Shown: positions 26,701-34,759, numbered from the stretch's first letter. The stretch: 64,000 bases of DNA from Streptomyces caelestis (GCF_014205255.1 NZ_JACHNE010000001.1:6820001-6884000), one strand, 5' to 3'. Notes: generated from the letters alone by a model not told the origin. Numbers and translations are program-made.

Positions 26701-27159
26701 ACCGTCAACAATCAGGGCATGACCGGCCAGTTCGTACGACGGCCCGTCACCGGCGACTGCGAGGTCACCGCCCGCCTGCTCTCCCGCGCCGGAGCCACCG
26801 GCGACCGGGTCGGCCTGCTCATGGCCAAGTCCCTGTCGCCGTTCGACCAGGCGGCCGGGACGATCGTCACCGGCGGCACGAGCGCCCAGCTGATGCTGCG
26901 CCCGACCGTCGCCGGCCGGTCCACCTTCACGGGCAACGCGGCGGTCACCGCCCCGTGCCTGCTGCGGCTGAAGCGCACCGGGACGCACTTCACCGCATCC
27001 GTCTCGTCCGACGACGGCGCCACCTGGACCCCCCTCGCCGAGGGAGACATCCCCGGCTTCGGTGACGCCCCCTACTACGTGGGCCTCGTGGTCTGCTCCC
27101 GCAGCCCCCTGACCCACAGCACCACCGAGTTCGACGAGGTGAGCATCACCCCCATGTAG
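23788..27159 (+). CDS. Large secreted alginate-lyase-family protein with Fn3, Ig-like and beta-sandwich modules
   Basis: 1,123 aa from the ATG at 23788 (ATGA overlap with the previous gene); an internal ATG at 23818 is an alternative. A Tat-type signal (SRRGFLGGAAALLLVSG) is followed by an alginate-lyase-superfamily alpha/alpha-toroid domain (about residues 55-380, with GQGQESGRDQGHEQLAVGL, where RDQGH is the likely active-site segment). Then come an Fn3 domain (about 405-500), a DUF1349-like beta-sandwich (about 505-715), a second Fn3 (about 720-810), a putative-Ig/cadherin-like domain with PDGLRVDRRTGLISGTPTRTG (about 815-900) and a second beta-sandwich to the end. The tail probably binds glycans. 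The exact uronan cleaved is unknown. Confidence 0.9.
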   Translation: MSTVPVRSTPMSTPAPSRRGFLGGAAALLLVSGASGLLASGTARAAAQDGTTGLRAFTHPGLLHSADDLARMKAAVAAKESPVYDGYLALAAHARSKATYAIQNTGQITSWGRGPTNFQNQAVADSAAAYQTALMWCVTGERAYADKSRDILNAWSASLTAVTGADGPLGAGLQVFKFVNAAELLRHSGYDGWAKEDIARCEESFLRVWYPAISGYMLYANGNWDLTSVQSILAIGVFCEEPTLFEDALRFAAAGAGNGSVRHRIVTDAGQGQESGRDQGHEQLAVGLLADAAQVAWNQGVDLYAFDGNRLLKNVEYAARYNLGGDVPFVPDLDRTGKYVKKSVSAVGRGNLPPIYEMAYAHYAGVRGLDTPYTKAAVFRGTGGARVVEGSNDDLPSWGTLTFAGTKAPSPVRPTAPAGVTAVGGAKSVTVTWVPSVWAESYTVLRATGAGGPYEMIATELDEPAYDDRDARAGRPSYYRITATNSQGTSARSAWAAAVPGLPDPWETRDVGDVRIPGSAVFDGERFVLEASGSADTHRLAYLPLRGDGTITARIVYPLSSQYSKIGVTVRAGLDADAAHAAMLIQGLPLHTWSGVWSVRPKAGAGIKGTGSTPVPPSQQQAITTSAGFPISSFGTLPESATPLQAPYVEGAGDGYRMRMPYWVRVTRRGDRCTGAISPDGIRWTEVGSSDVELGGTAYVGLTLTSCLGVDESYAETGTGAFDNVSVASRTAGEVWSVPRPATAAGDLRATAGADAVELAWTDPDLSARYKVLRAAAADGPYETIATGIGAVGFGTRVRYADATGTPGTTYHYAVAKTNCAGRGPLSEPAASTMPTPSTPRLTSATTAFANKGAPFKHLLRASHEPIRFTADGLPDGLRVDRRTGLISGTPTRTGEFKVSISAGNAAGDATGTLTLTVGTPPPAPWTYGDLGDVVLDDRAYGTLGVVAVRTPGSTAHQDGTFVVRGAGTDLTVNNQGMTGQFVRRPVTGDCEVTARLLSRAGATGDRVGLLMAKSLSPFDQAAGTIVTGGTSAQLMLRPTVAGRSTFTGNAAVTAPCLLRLKRTGTHFTASVSSDDGATWTPLAEGDIPGFGDAPYYVGLVVCSRSPLTHSTTEFDEVSITPM

Positions 27160-27184
27160 TCCTCCACGGATCGGAGAACCCCAC

Positions 27185-28432
27185 ATGAGCCGCACGTCCC
27201 CCCACACGCACCACGAGGGCGGCCAGGTGAGCCGCCGCGGTCTGCTCAAGACCGCCGGCGGCCTCACCGCGGCCCTCGCCCTCGGCACCACCGCCACCGC
27301 CACCACGGCGGACGCGGCCCCGGCGACCTTCACCCACCCCGGCATGCTGCACAACGCCGGCGACATCAACCGCGCCAAGGTCAGGGTCGCCGCGGGCACC
27401 GACCCCTGGGCCTCCGGGTGGCGCCGACTGACCGCCAACTCCCACTCGGCGTCCACCTGGACGCCCCGCCCCACCGCCACGATCATCCGCGGCGGCGACG
27501 GCCAGAACTACCCCCAGCTCTACAACGACATCCACGCCGCCTACCAGAACGCGCTGCGCTGGCACGTGGGCGGCACCGCCGCGAACGCCGACTGCGCCGT
27601 GCGCATCCTCAACGCCTGGTCGTCCACGCTCACCGAGATCACCGGAAACGCCGACCGGTACCTGGCCGCCGGCCTCTACGGCTGGCAGTTCGCGAACGCC
27701 GCCGAACTCATGCGCGGCTACGCCGGGTTCGACCTCAACCGGTTCAAGACGATGATGCTCAACGTCTTCTACCCGCTGAACGACCGGTTCCTGCGCGAGC
27801 ACAACGACGCCTGCATCACCAACTACTGGGCCAACTGGGACCTGTGCAACATGGCCTCGATCATGGCCATCGGGATCCTGTGCGACGACGGCGCCAAGTA
27901 CGACCAGGCCGTCAACTACTTCAAGAACGGCGGCGGCAACGGCCAGATCCGGCGCGCGGTGCCGTTCCTCTACCCGGGCGTCGAGGGCTACGACCTCGGC
28001 CAGTGGCAGGAGTCCGGCCGCGACCAGGGCCACACCATCATGGGTATGGGCCAGATGGGCGCGATCTGCGAGATGGCCTGGAACCAGGGAGAGGACCTCT
28101 ACTCGTACGACGGCCGCCGCTTCATGAAGGCCGCCCAGTACGTCGCCAAGTACAACCTGAACATGAACGTGCCCTTCACCACCTACACCTGGGGCAGCGG
28201 CCAGAACTGCTCCCAGCAGTCGCACACCGCGATCAGCTCCATCTCCCGCGGCCAGCCCCGCCCGGTGTGGGCCATGCTCCACTACCACTACGGGCGGCGC
28301 CTGCTCCTCGACGACAAGTACATCGCCCAGATGTGCTTCTCCGTCCCCGCCGAGGGCGGAGGAGGCGACTACGGCACCACCAGTGGCGGATTCGACCAGC
28401 TCGGGTTCGGCACGCTGATGTACGCCAAATAG
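27185..28432 (+). CDS. Secreted alginate-lyase-family protein, single domain
   Basis: 415 aa; GGAG precedes the ATG, 25 nt after the previous stop. A Tat-type signal (SRRGLLKTAGGLTAALALG) ends near TTADAAPA. The single catalytic domain is a paralogue of the first domain of the preceding protein: both have the FTHPG(L/M)LH opening, the NWDL segment and QESGRDQGH (at about residue 275 here). Such domains (Pfam alginate lyase) form an alpha/alpha toroid and cut uronic-acid polymers by beta-elimination. The side-by-side pair suggests duplication followed by gain of binding modules in one copy. Confidence 0.92.
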   Translation: MSRTSPHTHHEGGQVSRRGLLKTAGGLTAALALGTTATATTADAAPATFTHPGMLHNAGDINRAKVRVAAGTDPWASGWRRLTANSHSASTWTPRPTATIIRGGDGQNYPQLYNDIHAAYQNALRWHVGGTAANADCAVRILNAWSSTLTEITGNADRYLAAGLYGWQFANAAELMRGYAGFDLNRFKTMMLNVFYPLNDRFLREHNDACITNYWANWDLCNMASIMAIGILCDDGAKYDQAVNYFKNGGGNGQIRRAVPFLYPGVEGYDLGQWQESGRDQGHTIMGMGQMGAICEMAWNQGEDLYSYDGRRFMKAAQYVAKYNLNMNVPFTTYTWGSGQNCSQQSHTAISSISRGQPRPVWAMLHYHYGRRLLLDDKYIAQMCFSVPAEGGGGDYGTTSGGFDQLGFGTLMYAK

Positions 28433-28524
28433 CGGTCAAGCCGGCTCGTGCACCGGAATACCCGTGGACCATGGGGTGCTCTGGTAGCACTGGTGCACGA
28501 GCGCGGCGAAGGGCTGGTGGGCGT

Positions 28525-30045
28525 ATGACGGCAGGCCAGACGGATCCCGTGGTCAGGAGCCCGTACGGGGCCGTACGCGGCCGGTACGAGCGGGGAGTCG
28601 CGGTGTTCCGCGGCATCCCTTACGCGGCGCCCCCCTTCGGCCCCCGCCGCTTCCGCCCGCCCGTACCCCTCCCGCCCTGGGACGGCGTCCGCGACGCCGT
28701 CGCCTTCGGCCCGACTCCGCCGAAACCCCCGTACTCCGAGGCCTTCGCGCACTACCTGTCCGACCCGGTCGTGCCGGGCGACGACTGCCTCAACCTCAAC
28801 ATCTGGACCCCGCAGCCGGACCCGGGAGCCCGGCTCCCCGTCCTCATCTGGCTGCACGGCGGCGCCCTGACCAGGGGCTCGTCCGCCGTTCCCGTCTACG
28901 ACGGCCATGCCTTCGCCCGCGACGGCGTGGTGTGCGTCTCCCTCAACTACCGACTGGGCGTGGAGGGCTACGGCCTGTTCCCGGACACGCCCCCGAACCC
29001 CGGCCTGCGCGACCAGATCGCCGCCCTGACCTGGGTGCACGAGGCCATCGAGGCCTTCGGCGGCGACCCCGGCCGCATCACCCTCTGCGGCCAGTCCGCC
29101 GGGGCGATCAGCGTCGGCGCCCTCATCGCCGCCCCGCAGACACAGGGGCTGGTCCGGCGGGCGGTCCTGCAGAGCGGGCCGCCCGAGGCGTCCGAGCGGG
29201 CCAAAGTACGCCGGATGGTGCGCCGTATGGCCTCCCGGCTGAAGATCCCCGCCACCGCCGAGGCCTTCGCCGCCGTCGACCGCGAGCTGCTCCTGCACAC
29301 CCAGGCCGAGGTGGGCAAGCTCAGCAGCCCGGTGGTCGGCGGCCCCGCCTTCGGCATCGTCATCGACGGCGACACCGTCCCGCGCGACCCCCTGGAGGCC
29401 CTCACCGGGGGCGGCGCCGCCCCGGGCGTCGAGCTGATGACGGGCTGGACCCGCGACGAGTACCGGCTGTGGCTGGTCCCGGGCGGCCTCCTGGACCGTG
29501 TCGACCGCCTCGGAGCCGTCGCCTTCGCGGGAGCGATGGCCCGCTGCCACTGCGGCAGTGAGGTCCCGCGCGGCTACCGCGCCCTGCACCCCGAGGCGGG
29601 CACGGCGGACATCGTCGGCCAGCTGGTCACCGACCACCTCCTGCGCATCCCCCTGCACCACCTGGCCGACGCCCGTACGGAACCGTCGTACGTCTACGAG
29701 TTCGCCTGGCCCTCGAACCTCCCCGACCTGAGCTCCTGCCACGCGCTGGAACTCGGCTTCGTCTTCGACACCGGGGAGGTCCCGGAATCCCGGAAACTGG
29801 CGGGGGAGGGCGCGCCGCAGGAACTGGCCGACGCGATGCACACGGCGTGGGTGCGGTTTGCCACGGACGGCGATCCGGGCTGGGAACGCTGGGACGCTGC
29901 CCACCCGGTGCGCGTCTTCGGAGACCGCGCACCGGACGCCGAGCACGGCGTGGCCTACACGGCGTACGGGCCCCGGGACCGCGAACTCGCTCTCTGGGCG
30001 ACCGCCGCCGCGATGCTCACGCCGGCGGGGCGTATGTTCCGCTGA
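28525..30045 (+). CDS. Type-B carboxylesterase
   Basis: 506 aa; no signal peptide. The alpha/beta-hydrolase pattern is that of type-B carboxylesterases: FRGIPYAAPP near the N-terminus, EDCL-like GDDCLNLNIWTP (85-96), oxyanion loop HGGAL and nucleophile elbow CGQSAGAIS with S191. The acid and His lie in the C-terminal half. It hydrolyses carboxylic esters; the natural substrate cannot be inferred. It begins 92 nt after the lyase operon and may be read from its own promoter. Its last 29 nt overlap the convergent DUF397 gene at 30017. Confidence 0.93.
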   Translation: MTAGQTDPVVRSPYGAVRGRYERGVAVFRGIPYAAPPFGPRRFRPPVPLPPWDGVRDAVAFGPTPPKPPYSEAFAHYLSDPVVPGDDCLNLNIWTPQPDPGARLPVLIWLHGGALTRGSSAVPVYDGHAFARDGVVCVSLNYRLGVEGYGLFPDTPPNPGLRDQIAALTWVHEAIEAFGGDPGRITLCGQSAGAISVGALIAAPQTQGLVRRAVLQSGPPEASERAKVRRMVRRMASRLKIPATAEAFAAVDRELLLHTQAEVGKLSSPVVGGPAFGIVIDGDTVPRDPLEALTGGGAAPGVELMTGWTRDEYRLWLVPGGLLDRVDRLGAVAFAGAMARCHCGSEVPRGYRALHPEAGTADIVGQLVTDHLLRIPLHHLADARTEPSYVYEFAWPSNLPDLSSCHALELGFVFDTGEVPESRKLAGEGAPQELADAMHTAWVRFATDGDPGWERWDAAHPVRVFGDRAPDAEHGVAYTAYGPRDRELALWATAAAMLTPAGRMFR

Positions 30046-30217
30046 GTGTGGACAGGAAGGCGGTCCAGGTGGCGGGAGTGAGAGTGAGGTGGGGGGTGGT
30101 GGGGGTTTTGCTGTCGCGTATGTGGACGGCGGTGGGGTGGGCTGACACTTCGACGCAGTTGCCGCCCTCGCTGCCGCTGTAGCTGGACTTGAACCACTCA
30201 GGTGCGGTGCCGCTCAT
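30017..30217 (-). CDS. DUF397 small protein
   Basis: 66 aa; ATG at 30217 overlaps the stop of the upstream XRE gene (ATGA). The sequence begins WFKSSYSGSEGGNCVEVS and contains VHIRDSK, the defining core of DUF397. In Streptomyces these small proteins are typically encoded beside DUF5753-type XRE regulators (WhiJ-like) and seem to modulate them. Its 3' end overlaps the carboxylesterase gene tail to tail. Confidence 0.93.
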   Translation of the reverse strand: MSGTAPEWFKSSYSGSEGGNCVEVSAHPTAVHIRDSKTPTTPHLTLTPATWTAFLSTLSGTYAPPA

Positions 30218-31047
30218 GCCTCTCCCGGAAGACGGTCCAGCAGGTCCCTCGTGTCCTCGGGGGTGAGGGCCTGTGACCGCAGCATCGCACACTTCTGCGT
30301 AAGGATCGCCACCTCATCAGGGTCGGCGATGAGCTGGCTGCCGCGCTGGTTTTCCGTGTAGACGAGCCGCTGGTGTTCGGGTGTCTCCAGCAGGACGAAC
30401 GGGCCATCGAGGGAGGCGTGACTGGTCCGATTCATCGGCAGGACCTGGAACATGAGGCCCGGCAGTTCCGAGCACGCGCGCAGGTGCCGCAGTTGCTCGA
30501 CCCAGACCGCCCTGCCGCCGATGGGCGCTCGTAAGACCGGTTCCCAGACCACGAAGCAGGTGATGGGCGGGTTCTTGTCGTGCAGGATGCCCTGGCGTTC
30601 GATGCGCGCCGCCACCAACTGGGCGATTGTGTCCTCGTCGTAGAACGGCACGCGACTGCGGAACACCGCCCACGCGTACGCCTCCGTCTGGAGAAGACCC
30701 GGCAGCACCTGGTTCTCGTAGGACGAGATCGCGATGGCCTCTCGCTCCCGGTCGAGGAACTCCTCCGCCCACAACGGGATGAGATCCACCTCCGGCATCT
30801 CCGCCAGCGCGGCCACCAACGCCCCCTTGGTATCGAGGAGTTGGTCCAACTGCTCCGCGAGATCCATCTTCAGGGGCCGTCTGCCCTGCTCGATGGACGC
30901 GATCTGCTGCTCCCCGACGACGAAGATCTCCCCGAGGGACTTCTGCGTGTACCCGGCCGCTTCCCGGAAGAGGGCGAGCAGCGCACCCACCATCTTCATC
31001 GCCGAGGCGTTCCTGCGTGATCGTCGTGACCGTGTCGTGGTGCTCAT
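30214..31047 (-). CDS. XRE-family regulator with DUF5753 domain (WhiJ-like)
   Basis: 277 aa from the ATG at 31047. The helix-turn-helix (LLALFREAAGYTQKSLGEIF, then VGEQQIASIEQGRRPLK) occupies about residues 20-75. The DUF5753 sensor domain follows, with EEFLDREREAIAISSYENQV, LPGLLQTEAYA and FQVLPM. Such proteins in streptomycetes act in pathways controlling development or secondary metabolism together with a DUF397 protein. Translational coupling to DUF397 supports that here. The divergent gene at 31160 is an anti-sigma-like ATPase, completing a common three-gene module. Confidence 0.94.
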   Translation of the reverse strand: MSTTTRSRRSRRNASAMKMVGALLALFREAAGYTQKSLGEIFVVGEQQIASIEQGRRPLKMDLAEQLDQLLDTKGALVAALAEMPEVDLIPLWAEEFLDREREAIAISSYENQVLPGLLQTEAYAWAVFRSRVPFYDEDTIAQLVAARIERQGILHDKNPPITCFVVWEPVLRAPIGGRAVWVEQLRHLRACSELPGLMFQVLPMNRTSHASLDGPFVLLETPEHQRLVYTENQRGSQLIADPDEVAILTQKCAMLRSQALTPEDTRDLLDRLPGEA

Positions 31048-31086
31048 GGCGGCGAACTCCCCACCCGCGCGCGTACTTGCACTGTT

Positions 31087-31121
31087 GCGCGCACGTACAA
31101 CATGGCTGTACGAGTGCGCGC
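31087..31121. promoter_or_regulatory. Extended inverted repeat in divergent XRE/ATPase promoter region
   Basis: GCGCGCAC-GTAC, then nine bases, then GTAC-GA-GTGCGCGC. The arms match except for two extra bases on the right. Lying between the divergent starts at 31047 and 31160, it is a good candidate operator for the XRE protein. Confidence 0.5.
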
Positions 31122-31159
31122 TCTGTTCCATGATGGCCACGGAGTGTGACTGTCGTCCC

Positions 31160-31663
31160 GTGAATGACGAAACTCCACTCCTGCTCCAACCCCCGTCTCC
31201 GCGCGAGCGGTTCTACCGCCGGGAGCGCCAGTCCGTCCCGGCCGCACGCGCGTTCGCGCGCGACGCGCTCATGGACTGGGGCGGGTGCGGTCGCGCGGAG
31301 GACGTGCTGCTCTGTGTGAGCGAACTGGCGACGAACGCGCTGGTGCACGGCGTGCCGCCCGGCCGTGGATTCCTGCTGAGGCTGGTGTCGTACGGCGCGG
31401 ACGGTGGCGTACGGATCGAGGTGCACGACAGTGGTGACGGCGTGCCGGTGCTGCCGCGGCAGGACGTCCAGGAGCCCGGCGAGGGCGGGCGGGGCCTGTT
31501 GCTGGTGTCGGAGCTGGCGGACAAGTGGGGCGTGGGGGCGAGGTGTCCCGGCAAGGTCGTCTGGTGCGAGTTCGAAGGCCCTGGCCGTCGCGCCGGCGAC
31601 GGCAAGACCTCCAAGACAACTGGGGTACTGGTTGGTAGGTCGGCGTCATGGCGCTGCCGGTGA
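31160..31663 (+). CDS. Anti-sigma-like ATP-binding protein (HATPase_c_2)
   Basis: About 167 aa from the GTG at 31160; two ATGs at 31131 and 31134 are alternatives and no ribosome site clearly decides. The N box is CVSELATNALVHGV, G1 VHDSGDGVP and G2 GGRGLLLVSELADKWG, all intact, unlike in the relative at 9395. The family belongs to the RsbW-like GHKL kinases. It is divergent from the XRE/DUF397 pair, an arrangement frequent in Streptomyces. It probably modulates a sigma-factor-like or XRE partner. The last 25 residues are low in similarity to the family. Confidence 0.88.
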   Translation: MNDETPLLLQPPSPRERFYRRERQSVPAARAFARDALMDWGGCGRAEDVLLCVSELATNALVHGVPPGRGFLLRLVSYGADGGVRIEVHDSGDGVPVLPRQDVQEPGEGGRGLLLVSELADKWGVGARCPGKVVWCEFEGPGRRAGDGKTSKTTGVLVGRSASWRCR

Positions 31664-31742
31664 GCGTCTACGGCGCCGCGGGCCTGTGCGGTTGGACGTC
31701 ATCAACCCGCGCCAGGGAAACCCCGGAGAGGTAGCGCGAGCT

Positions 31743-31769
31743 TAAAATAAGTTGCTACTATTTTTTATG
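31743..31769 (+). promoter_or_regulatory. AT-rich promoter abutting a start codon; possible leaderless start
   Basis: TAAAATAAGTTGCTACTATTTTTT runs directly into the ATG at 31767, very unusual in this GC-rich window. TAAAAT and TACTAT could be -10 boxes, and no ribosome site is present within 20 nt. AGTTGCTACT is a near-palindrome that could bind the TetR protein encoded convergently downstream. Confidence 0.4.
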
Positions 31770-32981
31770 ACCTTCTCTACCGACGCCGCGAACACGACTC
31801 CCAAGGGCGGCGCTGTGGCCCCGGGTCGGCGTTCGCTGGCTCCCGATCTCGCGCGCGGCGTGATGCTGCTCGTGATCGCTGTCGTTCACGCGCACATGTA
31901 CGTTCAGGCAGACGACTACCTACCGCTCGGCTACCCCACCGAGGGCGGATTACTGGACCGGGCCGTCGCGGGCGTGGTCACCGTCATGGGCGACACACGC
32001 GGATACCCCATGTTCGCCGCCCTGTTCGGGTACGGAGTAGCGCAGATCCACAGACGGCAACAGGCTGCGGGGAGGGAGTGGCACGACATCCGCCGTCTGC
32101 TGCGACAGCGCGGCCGCTGGCTGGTCGTCTTCGGTGGCTGCCATGCCGTCCTGCTGTACTCCGGCGACATACTGGCCGCCTACGGGCTCATCGCGCTGCT
32201 GTTCGCCGGGATGCTCAGGTTCAGGGACAGGTCGCTGCTCGTGGCCGCCGGCGTGCTGTGCCTCATCAGCACGACCTTGTTCTCCCTGATCGCGGCGAGC
32301 GCTGGCATGGACGGCGGGGCCAGCACGGTGGTCAGCACGACTGAGAATCCCCTTCGGGACGCACTCAACCGGGCGACCGGCTGGCCGGGCTCGACGCTGA
32401 TGCTGGTCTTCATCTCGGTCGGACCGTTCCTGCTCGGCGTCTGGGCCGCCCGTCGGCGTGTCCTGGAAGAGCCCGGCCGCCATCAGCGGTTCCTGCGGAA
32501 CACGGCCGCGATCGGAATCGGCGCCGCGATCGCCGGCGGGCTCCCACTCGCCCTGATCACCTCGCTGGTGTGGACCGACCCGTCACAGGCCACGCTCGGG
32601 CTGGCAGGCGTACTGCACATGGCCGGCGGAGTCGGGGGCGGCTTGGGGTACGCGGCCCTGATCGGGCTGCTGGCGGTACGTGTCGGCGAGCAGCGTGGTC
32701 CGCTCGTGACCGCGCTCAGCGCCTGTGGTCAGCGTTCGATGACCTGCTATCTGCTGCAGTCGGTCGCCTGGCTCGGTCTGTTCGCGCCCTACACGCTGAA
32801 TCTCGGCCGGCACCTCGGCGTCGCGGGAACCGTGCTGGTCGGCGTCATCGTCTGGGCGTGCTCCGTACTGATAGCCGACGTTCTGCGACGCAAGAACCGG
32901 CGTGGTCCCGCCGAGACAGCGCTCCGCCGGCTCACCTACGGTCCGTCCCGCGAACGTTCCCCTGTCCAGAAGGCGTCCTGA
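31767..32981 (+). CDS. DUF418-family membrane protein
   Basis: 404 aa from ATG 31767. The opening RSLAPDLARGVMLLVIAVVH and the segment FAALFGYGVAQIHRR are typical of DUF418/YeiB-type proteins. About ten hydrophobic spans are visible, with a conserved CGQRSMTCYLLQS motif in the C-terminal DUF418 region. The function of the family is not settled; some are linked to transport or acyl modification. The gene ends 3 nt before the convergent TetR gene, which probably controls it. Confidence 0.9.
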   Translation: MTFSTDAANTTPKGGAVAPGRRSLAPDLARGVMLLVIAVVHAHMYVQADDYLPLGYPTEGGLLDRAVAGVVTVMGDTRGYPMFAALFGYGVAQIHRRQQAAGREWHDIRRLLRQRGRWLVVFGGCHAVLLYSGDILAAYGLIALLFAGMLRFRDRSLLVAAGVLCLISTTLFSLIAASAGMDGGASTVVSTTENPLRDALNRATGWPGSTLMLVFISVGPFLLGVWAARRRVLEEPGRHQRFLRNTAAIGIGAAIAGGLPLALITSLVWTDPSQATLGLAGVLHMAGGVGGGLGYAALIGLLAVRVGEQRGPLVTALSACGQRSMTCYLLQSVAWLGLFAPYTLNLGRHLGVAGTVLVGVIVWACSVLIADVLRRKNRRGPAETALRRLTYGPSRERSPVQKAS

Positions 32982-32984
32982 CCG

Positions 32985-33593
32985 TCAGCGTGAGGCCGCC
33001 TCGCCGTCGAACAGCCGGTCGACGTACCGGACAAGCGCGGTTCGTAGCTCGTCCGCTGCGTACCCCGCACCGGTCACGACATGGTGAAGGCTCAGCCCGT
33101 CCACAAAAGCGATCAGTGCCGCCGCCTCCCCGGCGACGTCGATGCCGTCAGCGAGCTCGCCTGCACGCTGTGCGCCGCTGAGCGCCTCCACAAGGCCGTC
33201 GTGCAGATCGCGAGAGGCGGCCTTGTGGGTGGCGGCCATCTCCGGGTCGGTGAGCGAGGCCTGGAGGAAGCTCAGCCAGACCTTGAGTTCCTTCTCCCGC
33301 TCGTCATCCAGTGGGAGGAAGGTCTCCATGATGCGGACGACGATCCCACGCACCGGCAGGGTGATCTCCACCTGCCGCACCCGCTCGCGGACCTGGCCGT
33401 AGATCCATTCCACGCCGAACCTGAGGAGGTCGCCCTTGGTACGGAAGTACCGCTGCACCAGCCCCACGGAAACCCCGGCCGTCGCGGCGACGTCAGCCAA
33501 GGCGGTGCGGGCGAGTCCACGCTCAGCCACGGTGCTCATCAGCGCATCGGCAATCTGGGCGCGACGTGTGTCGGCATCGGCATGTCGTGTCAT
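32985..33593 (-). CDS. TetR-family regulator
   Basis: 202 aa. The N-terminal helix-turn-helix is ALADVAATAGVSVGLVQRYF, with the usual FRTKGDLLRFGVEWI after it. The C-terminal ligand domain resembles the BetI-like group (a DGLSLHHVVTGAG segment). It lies tail to tail with the DUF418 gene, 3 nt apart, so any control of that gene would act at the promoter near 31750. Ligand unknown. Confidence 0.93.
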   Translation of the reverse strand: MTRHADADTRRAQIADALMSTVAERGLARTALADVAATAGVSVGLVQRYFRTKGDLLRFGVEWIYGQVRERVRQVEITLPVRGIVVRIMETFLPLDDEREKELKVWLSFLQASLTDPEMAATHKAASRDLHDGLVEALSGAQRAGELADGIDVAGEAAALIAFVDGLSLHHVVTGAGYAADELRTALVRYVDRLFDGEAASR

Positions 33594-33636
33594 GAAAGCA
33601 GTCTCGCCTATTCGTTCGCCCCGGTGCCCTGCCCCC

Positions 33637-34695
33637 TTAACGGGCCGGGGGCGGCCCCACCGAGTCGCGTACGACGACGTGTGTGCCCAGCAGCAGATGT
33701 TCGTCGGGGGAGCCCGGCGTGTGGTCGAGGGCCGTGCGGACGGCGAGGCGGCCGAGTTCCTCGTAGGGGACGTGGACCGTCGTCAGGGCGGGGTGGAGGT
33801 CGCGGGCGAAGGGGATGTCGTCGTAGCCGGCGAGGGAGATGTCGCCGGGGACGGTCAGGCCCGCCTCGTGCAGGGCGGTGAGGGCGCCCGCCGCGACCAT
33901 GTCGGTGGCCGCCACGACGGCCGTGAAGTCGAGGTCGTCCTTGAGGGCTTGCCGCATGAGGCGGTGGCCGGCGTCGCGGGTGAAGTCGCCGTGCAGGAGG
34001 AGGGACGGGTCGGGGGTGAGGCCCCGGGCCCGGTGGGCGGCGAGATAGCCGCGTTCGCGGCCCAGAGCCGTGGTGTGGTCCGCCCGGCCGCCGAGGAACA
34101 GCACACGGCGGTGGCCCTGGGCGAGGACGTGGGCGACCAGGGTGTAGGCGCCGCCCTCGTTGTCGTACTCGATGACCGTCACCGGGGCGCCGGGGTCCAG
34201 TGGTGGTCTGCCGCACAGGACCAGGCGGGAACCGGCCGAGGCGAGGGAGTCGGCCATGCGGTGGGTGCGTTCGCGGTACTCGGGGGTGTCGGCGGTGCCG
34301 CCGACCAGGATCACGGCGGCGGCGCGCTGGGCGCGCATCATCTCGACGAACTCCAGCTCGTGCCGGACGTCGCCCTCCGTGCTGCAGACCAGGCAGAGGT
34401 GGCCGAGGCGGGTCGCCTCGCGTTCGACGCCGTGGGCCATGTGCGCGAACGACGGGCCGGTGATGTCCTCCAGCACGAAGGCGAGCGTGGGCGTGCCGAC
34501 ACCCGCGATCGCCTTCGCCCGCGCGTCCGCGACGTAGTCCAGCTCGCGGACCGCCCGCATGACGCGCCCGCGGGTCGCCGCGCTCACCGGGTACACGCCG
34601 CCGAGCACCCGGGACACCGTCGACGCCGAGACCCCCGCGCGGGCCGCCACGTCCCGGATGGTGCTGCGGCTCGCGTCCCCGCTCTTCCTCGTCAT
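33637..34695 (-). CDS. LacI-family transcriptional regulator (third), candidate controller of importer 2
   Basis: 352 aa from the ATG at 34695 (GACGAGGCAG upstream). The helix-turn-helix is TIRDVAARAGVSASTVSRVL, followed by a LacI sensor domain ending HLLLGTHVVVRDSVGPPP. It is a close paralogue of the regulator at 8228. The operator-like GCAACCGGTTCCC lies 65 nt upstream (34760-34772), and the same 13-mer lies before the importer 2 operon at 18763, with the related CAACCGGTTG at 18976. Autoregulation plus control of that operon is a sequence-based inference. No transport gene is adjacent. Confidence 0.95.
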   Translation of the reverse strand: MTRKSGDASRSTIRDVAARAGVSASTVSRVLGGVYPVSAATRGRVMRAVRELDYVADARAKAIAGVGTPTLAFVLEDITGPSFAHMAHGVEREATRLGHLCLVCSTEGDVRHELEFVEMMRAQRAAAVILVGGTADTPEYRERTHRMADSLASAGSRLVLCGRPPLDPGAPVTVIEYDNEGGAYTLVAHVLAQGHRRVLFLGGRADHTTALGRERGYLAAHRARGLTPDPSLLLHGDFTRDAGHRLMRQALKDDLDFTAVVAATDMVAAGALTALHEAGLTVPGDISLAGYDDIPFARDLHPALTTVHVPYEELGRLAVRTALDHTPGSPDEHLLLGTHVVVRDSVGPPPAR

Positions 34696-34759
34696 GACTG
34701 CCTCGTCTCTCCCGGGCGCCGGTCCGCACCCACCCCTCGGGAACTGCGGCAACGTGATG

